Notes: generated by a model not told the origin, from the sequence alone. 64,000 nt of DNA from CBDCVN01 sp965223045 (GCA_965223045.1 CBDCVN010000013.1:4712001-4776000), one strand, 5' to 3'. Shown: positions 45,544-56,015, numbered from the stretch's first letter. Translations and numbers: made by a program.

Positions 45544-48054
45544 ATGTCAAAAAGAGCAAATACTAACAGATCAAGAACACAAAAACCACCTAATAATGAC
45601 CTAAACTTGATGGGATTAAGTAGTGAAGAAGCAGCTAAAAGATTTGAACAGTACGGGCAGAATACTCTTCCTGAAGCTCTTAAAACATCACTGTGGCTAA
45701 GGTTTTTCAAACAATTTCAAAATCCTTTAATTTATATTTTGCTCTTTGCGCTTATTTTTGATTTTGGGGTCTGGTTTTTTAACGAAGCAGAAGGAATACC
45801 CCTTGAAGCTTTAGCTATTTTTGCAATTTTACTGTTAAATGCAGTGTTAGGTGTATTTCAAGAATATCGTGCTGAATCTGCGCTAGATAAGCTTAAAAAT
45901 TTGACTATTCCCCTAGTTTGGGTTTTTCGAGATGGCAAACTCACTCAAACCTCGAGCACAAACTTAGTACCTGGTGATGTGGTGCGGCTCGAGGCTGGCA
46001 ATAGAATCCCTGCTGATGGGCTCATGCTAAGCTCAGAAGGTTTCTTAGTAGATGAATCTGTGCTTACAGGTGAATCACTACCTGTTGATAAGAATAAGGA
46101 TAATGAAGTTTTTGCTGGTACACTTGCTCAACGTGGTCAAGCTTATATAGAAATAACGCGAACTGGTCAAGCTAGTGCTACAGGGCAATTGGCTGAAATG
46201 TTGCATGGAATTAAGTTAGGTGAAACTCCTCTTGAAAAACGCCTTAAGGCATTTGGCTCAGTGGTAGCCCGCTGGGTTATAGCCTTGGCTATATTGCTTG
46301 TTTTAGCTGGTATAGCAATAGAAGGACTAAGTAATTTTACTACAATTTTCCTTTTTGCAGTGGCTTTGGCAGTAGCGGCAGTGCCTGAAGGGCTTCCTGC
46401 TGTGCTGACTTTAACTCTAGCATTAGGTACTGAGCGTATGGCTAAGCGAAAAGCGGTAGTACGCCGTCTTTCGGCTGTGGAAGCACTTGGCTCTGTTACT
46501 ATTATTGCCACCGATAAAACAGGCACAGTTACAGAGAATCAAATGTATGTTCGTACTTTGGATTCCACTGATAGAAATAGAGCCCTAAAAACCATGATTC
46601 TAGCAAGCGATGTAAACCGTGATGCTGAGGTAGGTGATCCATTAGAATTAGCCCTGTTGCACTATGCTGAAAAAGAAGGCTTAGATAGCAAAGAGCTCAT
46701 AGAAAGTTGCCCTCATAAGAGTACACGCCCTTTTGATGCCCAGTGGAAATTTATGCGCATTACTGTTACAGAAAATGAGAAGGTCATAAGCTACCTCAAG
46801 GGTGCTCCTGAAGTGATCTTAGAACGAAGTACAATGACTGAAACGCAGCGTGATAACTGGCAAGAAAAGATTACAGCTTATGGTTCTGAGGGTTACCGTA
46901 CACTAGCATTAGCTTGGACTTACGGAGAGCAAGAGGAAAACCTAAATTTCTTGGGTTTAGTACTTTTGTGGGATCCACCACGTCCTGAAGTGCTAGAGGC
47001 AGTAAAACAAGCCCAAGAAGCAGGTATACGTGTGCTGATGATTACAGGTGACCATCCTGCCACAGCTTTGGCAATAGCTCAAGAAGTTGGCATCTCTAGT
47101 AGCCGTGTGCTTACTGATGTTGATTTGGGGTTGCTCGAGCCCAGCACCCTAAGCTCAGTAATGAAAGAGGTTAATGTTTTTGCCAGAGTCAAGCCTGAGC
47201 ACAAGCTAAAGATTGTTAAAGCCCTTAAGACTTCTGGGGAAGTTGTTGCCATGACCGGTGATGGTGTTAATGATGCGCCTGCTTTAAAAGATGCTGACGT
47301 TGGCGTAGCTATGGGGAAAAGAGGTAGTGATGTTGCTCGAGAAGTTGCTGACATTGTTCTACTAGATGATAACTTTGCAACCATTGTCGCTGCTGTAGAG
47401 GAAGGACGTAGTATCTATAGCAACATTCAAAAATTCATTCGTTTTCTTTTTACTACCAACCTTGCTGAAGTCCTGATTGTAGTGCTAGGTGTCTTAGCCG
47501 CCTTCCTGCTAAATTTACGTGACATTGACGGCAGTTTTTTACTACCTCTCACTGCTGCTCAGATTCTTTGGATCAATTTAATAACTGATTCATTACCTGC
47601 TTTGGCACTGGCCATGGACAAAAACCCTGCTGCTATGAAGAACCCTCCACAAGCTGCCCAATCAGCTCTTTTGGATAAGGCTTCAATAATTTTCATCGTT
47701 TTTAGTGGATCTTTACTCACTCTGCTGGTACTAGTAACATTAGGGATACTACCTAATTGGGGATTTAGCACTGATCAGACCCGCAGTGTAGGATTTATGA
47801 TCTTAGTACTAGCACAACTTCTCTACGCATTTTCAGCGCGCAGGTTGAGTGGGAGCTCCCCTATAAATCTTTATCTTATTGCTGCTGTAGCAATTTGTTT
47901 TGGCTTACAATTCACTATACTAGCAGTTCCAAATCTTCGTGGTTTACTAGATGTTGTTCCCTTTTCTTCCCTTGCTATGTTTTGGGTTATTGTGGGCACT
48001 CTTATAGCTTGGCTAATAAGTGATAGTTTCGGTCGCTTCTTGGCAAGATCATAG
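45544..48054 (+). CDS. P-type cation ATPase (type II, Ca2+-type)
   Basis: 836 residues with all P-type motifs: N-terminal cation ATPase domain (GLSSEEAAKRFEQYGQNTLP), actuator loop TGES, membrane motif VPEGLPAVL, phosphorylation site Asp324 in DKTGTVTENQM, hinge GDGVNDAPALKDADVGVAMG, and about ten hydrophobic segments. The PEGLP motif points to type II pumps (Ca2+ or related cations). The missing long N-terminal metal-binding domains argue against heavy-metal pumps. It stands alone between the two IS607 elements. Confidence 0.92.
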   Translation: MSKRANTNRSRTQKPPNNDLNLMGLSSEEAAKRFEQYGQNTLPEALKTSLWLRFFKQFQNPLIYILLFALIFDFGVWFFNEAEGIPLEALAIFAILLLNAVLGVFQEYRAESALDKLKNLTIPLVWVFRDGKLTQTSSTNLVPGDVVRLEAGNRIPADGLMLSSEGFLVDESVLTGESLPVDKNKDNEVFAGTLAQRGQAYIEITRTGQASATGQLAEMLHGIKLGETPLEKRLKAFGSVVARWVIALAILLVLAGIAIEGLSNFTTIFLFAVALAVAAVPEGLPAVLTLTLALGTERMAKRKAVVRRLSAVEALGSVTIIATDKTGTVTENQMYVRTLDSTDRNRALKTMILASDVNRDAEVGDPLELALLHYAEKEGLDSKELIESCPHKSTRPFDAQWKFMRITVTENEKVISYLKGAPEVILERSTMTETQRDNWQEKITAYGSEGYRTLALAWTYGEQEENLNFLGLVLLWDPPRPEVLEAVKQAQEAGIRVLMITGDHPATALAIAQEVGISSSRVLTDVDLGLLEPSTLSSVMKEVNVFARVKPEHKLKIVKALKTSGEVVAMTGDGVNDAPALKDADVGVAMGKRGSDVAREVADIVLLDDNFATIVAAVEEGRSIYSNIQKFIRFLFTTNLAEVLIVVLGVLAAFLLNLRDIDGSFLLPLTAAQILWINLITDSLPALALAMDKNPAAMKNPPQAAQSALLDKASIIFIVFSGSLLTLLVLVTLGILPNWGFSTDQTRSVGFMILVLAQLLYAFSARRLSGSSPINLYLIAAVAICFGLQFTILAVPNLRGLLDVVPFSSLAMFWVIVGTLIAWLISDSFGRFLARS

Positions 48055-48083
48055 TTAATCAGTTTAATCACCAAAACCATAGT

Positions 48084-48209
48084 TCAAACATCCACAGGCA
48101 ACTGCACTTGTAAAACAGTCCCCTGATTAGACTTCTCTGCTATTTTCCAAGAATCTTTAGCTAAGCTCACCCAATCATCTATACTGTGCAACCCTAGATG
48201 AGACCGCAG
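48084..48209 (-). pseudogene. Short protein-coding ghost of unknown family
   Basis: Reverse strand reads LRSHLGLHSIDDWVSLAKDS then WKIAEKSNQGTVLQVQLPVD and stop, a well-formed amphipathic sequence unlike random frames. An in-frame TAG lies directly upstream and there is no start codon. I do not recognise the family. It lies between the ATPase and IS607 element B. Confidence 0.35.
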
Positions 48210-48339
48210 TGCCTAAGTCAAGCTTGAGTATCATTGATAGTAATTGTTTTCAAAGCTTCCTTAACTGAAGAATTCAATTTCTTTTTGTCTACAGTTACTA
48301 ATTCAATGGTATAATATTGCAAAACATGGCATAATATGA

Positions 48340-48430
48340 CATCAAATCAATTTTGAGCGCATGGACAAGTCCATCGCAATGGGCAAACTGCAATACCCTC
48401 TATCCCCTCAGCAAACGCATTGGGGAATAC
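48340..48430 (-). ncRNA. Putative omega-RNA region of IS607 element B
   Basis: Covers the last codons of tnpB and the downstream DNA to near the element end, where TnpB guide RNAs lie. Hairpin ATGGAC/GTCCAT (48361-48374) and a CCCC...GGGG stem (48405-48425) are shared with the relic at 7.3 kb. The guide would be the DNA immediately left of the element end. Confidence 0.45.
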
Positions 48431-49558
48431 TTTCTTTATAATTTGGTAAGCACCATTAAGGTCAGCGTTTATTAATCTGCCATCCGAAGCACTAAATAAC
48501 CCTCGCTTAACTCGTTTCCCTTGGTACTTTTCCTGCTTTACAGGCTCTTCTCCATCAAGAAATGATGTTTTTGATGTGTAGCTTTCCTCTGTGGTTATTA
48601 CTCTTATGCCTACCATCTCTGCTTTGTACTTTAGCATATCTACAAATCTTGCATGTGGTACTTGTACAAAGTTTTGATTATTACGCCTTCCTAGATTAAT
48701 TTCCTGTTTCCAATCATCGGATTTACCAATGACCATTGTGCCTATGTTTTCCCTTACTACTTGATTCACTGTGTACTTAGATGCTGTATGTAAATAGTTT
48801 TCTATTTGCCTTGTTCTTTTATCTGTTATCCTTTCTATTTGCTTTGAGCTTTTCCTATCTTTTTGAAGCCTCGTTTGTAACTCCGCTTTACGCTTATTGT
48901 AAAACTGATTTGTTTCCTTCAAAGGCTTTCCATTTACTATTATTGGTTGGAATCCTTTCTTATTTGATACCACTGCTGCTAAGTTATTCAATCCGACATC
49001 TATTCCTACTAGTAAACCTTCCTCTAGCAACTTCTTCTCGGATTCTTTACTATAAACCACCTCTACTACATAGTGGGTTCTCTTTGGTATTATCCGTACC
49101 TGATCTACTTCTTTCTGCTTCGTTTTTATCCCTACTTCTATACCTGAAAGTTTTACTATTCCCTCACGCAAAGATTTCTTGCTTATCGCTTGTTTATCGT
49201 ATACTACTAGGTTCCTGCCTTCTGTTTTGTGTTTATACTTTGGTAGTTTTGGTTTTCCTAAAAATTTCTTTGGCTCTTTCTCGTACGCTTTCTTTGCTTC
49301 TTTAAACGACTTCCAGTCACGCATTACTTGTCTTAGCACATCATTTGATACCTTCCTTGGCAATCCAGTATATGCTTCTGTCCCTTTTACCTCATGATAC
49401 AGCTCTTTTAGATTTGTATAACCATTTCCTGATACAAGCTTCTGTCTTATTATATAGTTTGCTGCGTTGTATACGTTTTTTGAAGCAAATGCTACTTCAT
49501 CTAACCTTGCATAATATTTGTGTTGCTGACTAATTATGTGTTTCTCAACTAGCCTCAT
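48347..49558 (-). CDS. tnpB: TnpB RNA-guided endonuclease B (no zinc finger)
   Basis: 403 residues, uninterrupted. RuvC first Asp in LLVGIDVGLNNLAAVVSNKK; a region GTMVIGKSDDWKQEINLGRR where most TnpBs have a catalytic Glu; then ITTEESYTSKTSFLDGEEP, and the final Asp in RLINADLNGAYQI. The CxxC...CxxC zinc finger of typical TnpB is absent. This matches the branch with the motif EESYTSK.SFLD, in which the second acidic residue is thought to have moved. Its 3' end overlaps the putative omega-RNA. It overlaps the recombinase gene by 14 bp. Confidence 0.9.
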   Translation of the reverse strand: MRLVEKHIISQQHKYYARLDEVAFASKNVYNAANYIIRQKLVSGNGYTNLKELYHEVKGTEAYTGLPRKVSNDVLRQVMRDWKSFKEAKKAYEKEPKKFLGKPKLPKYKHKTEGRNLVVYDKQAISKKSLREGIVKLSGIEVGIKTKQKEVDQVRIIPKRTHYVVEVVYSKESEKKLLEEGLLVGIDVGLNNLAAVVSNKKGFQPIIVNGKPLKETNQFYNKRKAELQTRLQKDRKSSKQIERITDKRTRQIENYLHTASKYTVNQVVRENIGTMVIGKSDDWKQEINLGRRNNQNFVQVPHARFVDMLKYKAEMVGIRVITTEESYTSKTSFLDGEEPVKQEKYQGKRVKRGLFSASDGRLINADLNGAYQIIKKVFPNAFAEGIEGIAVCPLRWTCPCAQN

Positions 49559-50156
49559 CTTGTAGCTCTTTTTTTATTCGTTCTGTTTTACGCTTGGCTC
49601 GTCTTTGTCCATACATCCTTGTACTGAATGAATAGATTATAGAAGTCAAATCTTCCATCAGTTCATCTTTACTGTTGTTTGCTAAGTTAATTACCTCGAT
49701 GCGCCTATTCTGACTCTCTAAGAGCTTCTCTATATAGTTGAAACCAAATCTAGTAAGTCTGTCTCTATGCTCTACAACTATTACTTTGACTCCTGTGTCT
49801 TCAAGTAGCTTTGTCAACTGCTTTCGATTATCATTAACCCCAGAGCCTATTTCCTTTACTACCTTTGAAACTCGCCATCCTTTTGCTGCACAATAGTCTG
49901 CTAATCTTTCTGCTTGTCTATCTAGGTTATCTTTCATTTCATGTGATGAGACATGGGCATAAATGACTACTTCTGTGGGCAACTCTTTTTCATCAAATTC
50001 AGTGACAATTATTGTTCCTGTCTTTGTTTTATAACCTTCTATTTTCCCTTGACTGTACCATAACCACGCTGTTTTGTATTTGATACCTACTTTCTTTGCA
50101 TAATCACTTAATTTCACTAGGGCATGTGGATATGACAAATCAGAAATTGCACGCAT
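49545..50156 (-). CDS. tnpA: IS607-family serine recombinase B (TnpA)
   Basis: 203 residues. MerR-like helix-turn-helix (VKLSDYAKKVGIKYKTAWLW), then the catalytic domain with VVIYAHVSSHEMKDNLDRQ (nucleophilic Ser), GSGVNDNRKQLTKLLED and VVEHRDRLTRFGFNYIE. It is distinct in sequence from recombinase A (ARVSS versus AHVSS), so the two elements arrived independently. It could mobilise the deleted relic at 7.3 kb. Confidence 0.92.
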   Translation of the reverse strand: MRAISDLSYPHALVKLSDYAKKVGIKYKTAWLWYSQGKIEGYKTKTGTIIVTEFDEKELPTEVVIYAHVSSHEMKDNLDRQAERLADYCAAKGWRVSKVVKEIGSGVNDNRKQLTKLLEDTGVKVIVVEHRDRLTRFGFNYIEKLLESQNRRIEVINLANNSKDELMEDLTSIIYSFSTRMYGQRRAKRKTERIKKELQDEAS

Positions 50157-50449
50157 TGGATATCAAAACCAAACTAGCCAGTCTCAGGACAGCTATTTGT
50201 TAGAAAATGTGAATTCCAAAAAAAATTGCAGGATAGCCTATATTTGCGAGAAGCTTTAGTTGTTAACCACATAATCTTTACCAGATTGCAGAGGAGCTTA
50301 TGCGTCAGCATCAGGATTATCCAAGGTATTTAAGAGTAGCGTTTTCGATTTCACACTCTAGGTGTCCACACGCCCTAGGAATATTATGCCATATTATAGG
50401 ATATTATGCCATACTTTAGTATACTAGTAAATAACACCTGTAAATATAA

Positions 50450-52171
50450 CTATTGAGATATACTCAAAGTATATTCACCCACAACTTCATCTTTAAGCGC
50501 ATTGTATACATCAATATACCACTGACCTGTTTCAGGGCTTAGTATACGCATTTCTGTTTCTAAATTACTAGAAACATCTCTATAGTTCCAATCTCCACCA
50601 TCAATCTGATCACTGTAATTAGTAATCTCTTCAGCATGCTTTGCAGCTAGATCTAGATCTTGATCAGAGGTTAACTGAACAATTACTTGTTCAGTTCCTG
50701 TAGGCACGTCGAGTATATAGGTATGATAGCTTATTTCTTTACCACCTAGACTAGCAAGTTTCCCAGTAGCACTTTGACCAATAGCAATATTACCTATTGT
50801 TCCAGAAGAAACACTGTTAGCAGTAATTGGAGGTAAGGTATTTGCAGGATTTTGAGGTGCAGCAGAAGATGGGTCTAGAGGGTTTAGAGGTTCTGATGTA
50901 GATGGAGGATCTAGGGGATTTAAAGGTTCTGATATAGATGGGTCTAGGGGATTTTGAGGCTCGTTAGTGCCACCAACTACTTCTGATGTAGTATTAACTG
51001 CTAGTGTATAATCCGCAGCAACATCAACTAAATTGATAACGTCAATGTAGAGGTCACCCACCTGAGGAGAGTTGATAGTGTGACTAGGGTTCACTTCCTC
51101 AGTAAAGTCCTTAAAGTCAAAGTCACCACCTTCATCACTGTAAGAGGTAATCTCGCTTCCTACTTTAACAGCTAAGTCAATGTCGTGCCCACCTGCTGTT
51201 AGATCAATTGTTAGCTGTGGCAAGTTTGCAGGAACACTAAGAACATAGGTGTGATAGCTAAAAGATTCCTCTGTCCTCGCGGCTATGGTGTTACTAACCT
51301 CGCTATTTAGAGCAATACTACCATAATTGCCACTGGGTAATCCTTCTGTTGTTTGACTCGAGGCCTGAGAATCTTCTTGCTCCACACTGCTATCTGGAGA
51401 ATTGACATTATCAGCCCGTTGCACACTAGGTACATTGGGTCCAATTACTGCCCATGCTAGACTAATAGGTCGAATAAAAAGTTGCTCCTCATAAAATTCA
51501 TCTTCAAAATCATGAATGCCTACTGTAGGGATGCCAATAAGTTCTCCTCGATTATTAACAGCAGCACCACCAGAATTACCTCTAGAAATCTTGGCGTCAG
51601 TTTTTATCCACTGCTTACCACCAGATTGAAAATTCTCACCAACCCAACCACTCATAAGCCCACCTGTAAAGGTAATGGTTGAACCAGAAATACCCGGATA
51701 TCCTATTATAGTAATTACATCTCCCGGAAAAAGGGTATTTGAATCACCTACAGGCAAAGCAGGGAAAACTGTACCAGCTGGTACAGGCGACTCATCAGGG
51801 AGCTGTTCTATTTTTAGAATAGCTAAATCATGGGTTGGATCGCCATTTACATAGCGTGCCCAATAAGCAATTTCAGGTGGTTGGTCAACTGCATTAGGTT
51901 GAACCATTAAAATAGCGTGCCACTCAAAATTTTGGCGACTTTCTAAATCTCCAGTAACATGGTAATTGGTAAGAATATGTCCTTCAGAACTAATTATTGT
52001 ACCAGAGCCTGACCAGGTAGCTAGATCCTGAGCCCCATCATCCCAAGGGATAACTTGAACAACTGTTTTTAGTATTAGGTTCCTAACCTCACGGGATAGG
52101 CCTTGAGCATTGACATAACTAAATGTAATTACGAGTACTAGTATTGCTTTTAGGTATAATTTATGAACCAT
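50450..52171 (-). CDS. Secreted trypsin-like protease with two PPC domains
   Basis: 573 residues. Signal peptide (LYLKAILVLVITFSYVNA), then a trypsin-like domain (about 25-255) with His in ILTNYHVTG, Asp in THDLAILKIEQ and Ser in SRGNSGGAAVNN. Two PPC (bacterial pre-peptidase C-terminal) domains follow (about 290-390 and 480-573), joined by a Pro-rich linker with near repeats of SEPLNPLDP. PPC domains usually target or stabilise secreted proteases. IS607 element B ends 3 bp beyond its stop codon. Confidence 0.88.
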   Translation of the reverse strand: MVHKLYLKAILVLVITFSYVNAQGLSREVRNLILKTVVQVIPWDDGAQDLATWSGSGTIISSEGHILTNYHVTGDLESRQNFEWHAILMVQPNAVDQPPEIAYWARYVNGDPTHDLAILKIEQLPDESPVPAGTVFPALPVGDSNTLFPGDVITIIGYPGISGSTITFTGGLMSGWVGENFQSGGKQWIKTDAKISRGNSGGAAVNNRGELIGIPTVGIHDFEDEFYEEQLFIRPISLAWAVIGPNVPSVQRADNVNSPDSSVEQEDSQASSQTTEGLPSGNYGSIALNSEVSNTIAARTEESFSYHTYVLSVPANLPQLTIDLTAGGHDIDLAVKVGSEITSYSDEGGDFDFKDFTEEVNPSHTINSPQVGDLYIDVINLVDVAADYTLAVNTTSEVVGGTNEPQNPLDPSISEPLNPLDPPSTSEPLNPLDPSSAAPQNPANTLPPITANSVSSGTIGNIAIGQSATGKLASLGGKEISYHTYILDVPTGTEQVIVQLTSDQDLDLAAKHAEEITNYSDQIDGGDWNYRDVSSNLETEMRILSPETGQWYIDVYNALKDEVVGEYTLSISQ

Positions 52172-52719
52172 ATATTCCTCCTAAACAATAATAAGTTAAG
52201 TATTGTTAGTATTTCCTTTATAATCCCTTAATAGTATTACATCAAGCACTCATTTTAAAGCAGTTAATTAGTCATGTACTACAAATAGCTCAGTAGAACT
52301 CAAAAGCTGATACTTAAAATATGCTAAAAATGGATGTTTAATTTTCGATTGTCCAAACCTTGAGGGCCTTAAACCCCCTTTTTAAATTAAATCCAAGCTT
52401 TTTTAAATTCAAACTTGAATTTTGCTATACTCAGTAGTCCGCAATCGTGATAAAGGATTCTCAATAAGATGTTGGTAATTAAGATTCATAGTAATGACAA
52501 GTCCGTTTCAAAAGCAAATTTGACAAGTAGCCAAAGCCTATTAGAATCAGATTTTTTGGTTTTTCCTCCATTTTGCGGAGGACTGATACTTGTTATAATT
52601 AACAAAGGACTAAAAAGTTAACATCTATAAAGTTAACATTTATAAAGTCCTCAAGCCAAATGGATAATAATCATTTAGTGGTTAAAATAAAGCAACATCA
52701 ACAACTAGAATTTTATTTA
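52172..52719. other. Intergenic region upstream of protease and tRNA
   Basis: No gene seen. Visible structure: a 6-bp inverted repeat TCCTCC/GGAGGA (52564-52569, 52577-52582) without a T-run, and a tandem near-repeat AGTTAACAT(C/T)TATAA around 52615-52645. The protease's ribosome site lies at its left edge. Confidence 0.4.
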
Positions 52720-52798
<79 letters not shown>

Positions 52799-52856
52799 TT
52801 CAAGGAAAGTAGCATCTTAAAGACAAAACTGTCAAGTTTAAGGAGATTTATAAATA

Positions 52857-55800
52857 ATGAAGAAAACAAAAAAACGTAATCAACGTAAGAACAGGGCTTT
52901 AAGAAGAAGGCGCACTAACGCCATCATCCTATGGATAATATCCATAGGACTTCTGTTAAGTATGGTTATAGCTTTTACACCTACACTTGGTTTAGGAAGG
53001 TTTAATAGGGCAAATAATCCGAATGCCCTTATTGTTAATGGTGAGCCTATTAGTGAGGCTGAGGTATCAAGGGCTCGCCAAAATCAACTTTATAATCTTG
53101 CTTCGGAGGGGGAAGCGGCGGATGATCTACAAGCTTTGATGCTAGATGAGCTTATTAATAATGAAATAATTCGTCAGGCTTCTAGTAGTACAGGTGTTTC
53201 TAATAGCGAAGTGCGCCAAGCTGTAAACGAATTTCGCGAGCAGATAGGTGCAGCAGGCCCTCAAAATGACTCTATTTACCTTAGAGAAATCAGCCGTAGA
53301 GGTTTTAGCGACCAATCTTTCCGTGCTTACATGAAGCAGCAAAGAAAGCAAGAAAAATACCTTGAGGGTCTAACTGAGGATATAAGTGTTAATGATGATG
53401 AAGTAGAAGTATATTTTGAAGCAAATCGTCAAGCTTACTTAAGTGAAGAAAAGATTAAAGCTCGCCAAATTGTGGTAGAGGATGAGTCCTTGGCAGAAGA
53501 GTTACATGCAAGGGTTGTAGCAGGTGATGATTTTGCTGATTTAGCCAAAGAACATTCTGTAGAAGCAGCAGAACAAGGTGGGGCTATAGGTGGTGATGAT
53601 CCCACTCCTGTAGCACGCCTTGCTTTACCTACAGCTGTAGCAGATGCTGCTTTTGGTTTAGGTGACAGTGGCATTACTGAGGTTATAAATGCAGCAGGTC
53701 TTTATCATATAGTTAAAGTTGAAGAATTTATCGCTGGTGAGCCTAGACCTTTTGATGAAGTAGCTGAAGAGGCTAAAGAAGATGCCCTTGAGGTTAAACG
53801 CGCTGGAGTAGTTGAGGCTGAGATAAAAAGTTTGCGGGAAAACATTAATATAGAAGTAGTTGAAGGAACTAATTTCCCGTATGAAAACCCTGTGGTGGCG
53901 CGCGTGGGTGAGGTTGAAATCACTCGAGCAGAACTAGCAAGAGCAACCTACTTAAGTCCCCAAGTCAGGAACCTTTTAAGCCCTCAAAACTTGAGCTTTG
54001 TCACTCAGTTTTTCAAACCTAATAGCCTAAGTCAACTAATTGATCAAGAGCTTGCTTATCAAGGTGCTCAAGAGCTTGATGCCGAGTTTTTTGGTACCAA
54101 AGGAAACATAGCTCAAAGTGCTTTAGCACACATCAGCAAGGATGTAGAAATCACTGAAGAGGATCAGCAAACCTATTACGAGGAAAATGAGCAAGACTTT
54201 ACTATTCCAGCAAGTGCTCTAACCTCGCAAGTGACTTTTGCGAACCAAGAAGAGGCTGAAGCCTTTCGCAAATTGCTCCTAGCAGGAGAAGTAGATCTTG
54301 CAGACCTAGAAAGTTCTATTCAGGAATATGATGCTGGTTTTGAAGATTTGGGTACTGTGTCACCGGGAATGCTCGAGCCAGAATTAGACACACCTCTTTT
54401 TGAATTTGAAGGTGAATCTTTTGAAGGCATCCCTGAAGAGGATTGGGAGGTTTCAGAGTTAGTTGTTGTTGAGAAAGTGCTCGAGCCTGAAGAAACAGAT
54501 GAAGACGCTGTTGAAGAAGGTGATGAAAGTGATGAGCAAGTTGATGACAGTGATAGTAGTGAAGAAACTGAAGATAGTACTAATGAAATTGAAATAACAC
54601 CTACCTCAGAAGAATTGGAAAGTGTTAGTGAAGAAGAGGAAGTAAGTGACGAAGAAGCTAGTGTTACTGATGAAGAAGAAGTTGAGGGTGTTGTTGGTGA
54701 TGAAATTAGTGAAGAAGAGAAGGAGACTGATGGTACTGATGAGGAGCTAGCTGAAACTAGTGAGGAAGAAGCTGATAGCACTACAGAAGAAGAAGCTAGC
54801 GAAGAAGAAGTTGACATTACTGACAGCTCTGATGATGTAGATGAAGATGTAACTTCTGAGCCAGAAACCATAGAAGAGTATGTTTTGTTAGTTGCAACTC
54901 GCACACCTGAACGCTTACAAAGTTTAGAAGAAGTACAAGAACAGGTTGAGGAGCTTGCCCTCGATGAAAAACGTAATGAATTACAGCAATCTTGGTTAGA
55001 CGAATTACGTGAAAAGATCACTGTTGAGAACTTACTCGCTCCAGAAGTAGAAGAGGAAATTACTGAAAAAGAAACAGAAGAAGAAATTACTGAAGAAGCA
55101 GAAGAAGAACCATCTTTAGCTGATCTATTCACTACTGATCCCTTACCAGAAGATGTTACTGAAGAAGGTCTTGATTTTGAAAGTATGCCACCTACCTCCT
55201 CTACTCCTTTAGAAGAGAGTTCTGAAACTACAGAGGAAGTTTCTGAACCTGAGACTTCAGAAACTAGTGAAGAAGAGTCTGAGGAAGAAGCCTCTGGAGA
55301 AATAGAGGAACTTGAGGCTGAGGTTGACGAGGAAGAAGCTAAGGAGCCTGAAGAGGAAACTTCTGGCGAAGATGTTGAAGAGTTAGTTCCTGAAACGGAA
55401 TCTGAAATTAAAGAGACTGAAGAAGTAGCTAGTGAAGAAGAGATTGAAGAAGAAGCTTCTGAAGAAATAGGGGAACCTGAGGCTGAGATTGAAGAGCAAG
55501 AAGAAGCTGAGAGGCCTGAAGAAGAAGCTTCTAGGGAAGATGTTGAAGAGTTAGTTCCTGAAACAGAATCTGAGGAATCTGAAGCTGAAGAATTATCTAG
55601 TGAGGAAGAGATTGAGGAAGATACTTCTGAAGAAATAGGGGAATCTGAGGCTGAGTTTGAAGAAGAAGCAGCAGAAGAGCCTGAAGGAACTTCTGAAGAA
55701 GATGTTGAAGAATTAGTTCCTGAGGCAAAACCTGAAGTTGAGACAGAAGAAGAACCTAAAAGACCTACTGCTCAAAATAGTGATCTTTATAGACAGTACC

Positions 55801-55979
55801 AAGAAAGCCTAATAGCAAAGGAGGAGGTTGGTAGCGAGGAACAAGCAGAAGATGAAGAAATTCCTTCCAATGAAGATTCTGAAGAATCAGTGTCTAGTGA
55901 AGAGGAAGCTTCGACACCTTCGAGTCAAAGGTCTAAGCCCAAGCCTAAATCTAAACCTCCAAAAGAAGCACAAAATTAA
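52857..55979 (+). CDS. SurA/PpiC-type foldase with giant Glu-rich region
   Basis: 1040 residues. A basic N-terminus and one membrane helix (about 23-45), SurA-like N-domain (about 55-180), a PpiC/rotamase domain (about 195-320: IKARQIVVEDESLAEELHAR, DFADLAKEHSVEAAEQGGAI, AAGLYHIVKVEEF), a second SurA-like helical part, then from about residue 545 mostly acidic repeats rich in EE, SEE and EVEE, interrupted by one ordered island (about 675-735). Likely a periplasmic peptidyl-prolyl isomerase and chaperone. The acidic region may bind cations or stay extended. AAGGAG precedes the ATG. It is immediately upstream of purH. Confidence 0.85.
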   Translation: MKKTKKRNQRKNRALRRRRTNAIILWIISIGLLLSMVIAFTPTLGLGRFNRANNPNALIVNGEPISEAEVSRARQNQLYNLASEGEAADDLQALMLDELINNEIIRQASSSTGVSNSEVRQAVNEFREQIGAAGPQNDSIYLREISRRGFSDQSFRAYMKQQRKQEKYLEGLTEDISVNDDEVEVYFEANRQAYLSEEKIKARQIVVEDESLAEELHARVVAGDDFADLAKEHSVEAAEQGGAIGGDDPTPVARLALPTAVADAAFGLGDSGITEVINAAGLYHIVKVEEFIAGEPRPFDEVAEEAKEDALEVKRAGVVEAEIKSLRENINIEVVEGTNFPYENPVVARVGEVEITRAELARATYLSPQVRNLLSPQNLSFVTQFFKPNSLSQLIDQELAYQGAQELDAEFFGTKGNIAQSALAHISKDVEITEEDQQTYYEENEQDFTIPASALTSQVTFANQEEAEAFRKLLLAGEVDLADLESSIQEYDAGFEDLGTVSPGMLEPELDTPLFEFEGESFEGIPEEDWEVSELVVVEKVLEPEETDEDAVEEGDESDEQVDDSDSSEETEDSTNEIEITPTSEELESVSEEEEVSDEEASVTDEEEVEGVVGDEISEEEKETDGTDEELAETSEEEADSTTEEEASEEEVDITDSSDDVDEDVTSEPETIEEYVLLVATRTPERLQSLEEVQEQVEELALDEKRNELQQSWLDELREKITVENLLAPEVEEEITEKETEEEITEEAEEEPSLADLFTTDPLPEDVTEEGLDFESMPPTSSTPLEESSETTEEVSEPETSETSEEESEEEASGEIEELEAEVDEEEAKEPEEETSGEDVEELVPETESEIKETEEVASEEEIEEEASEEIGEPEAEIEEQEEAERPEEEASREDVEELVPETESEESEAEELSSEEEIEEDTSEEIGESEAEFEEEAAEEPEGTSEEDVEELVPEAKPEVETEEEPKRPTAQNSDLYRQYQESLIAKEEVGSEEQAEDEEIPSNEDSEESVSSEEEASTPSSQRSKPKPKSKPPKEAQN

Positions 55980-56015
55980 ATTGATACTCTTGAAGATGAG
56001 GAAGGAAATTAGAAA

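Larger units (their letters stand above)
48305..50446 (-). mobile_element. IS607-family element B (apparently complete)
   Basis: Carries a serine recombinase gene and tnpB. Ends were set by comparison with the deleted copy at 7296-7521: left end near AATGGTATAA, right end near GTATACTAGTAAATAACACC. ATGCCATA and its inverse occur near both ends, in extra copies on the right. The right end abuts the stop codon of the protease gene (50450). No CTCGAG inside. Confidence 0.85.

Noticed and set aside
52564..52582. TCCTCC/GGAGGA hairpin as terminator
   Set aside because: Tails on both strands lack Ts in the required position.
54320..55132. 270-codon Ser-rich antisense frame
   Set aside because: Same cause as above, opposite the first foldase's Glu-rich region.
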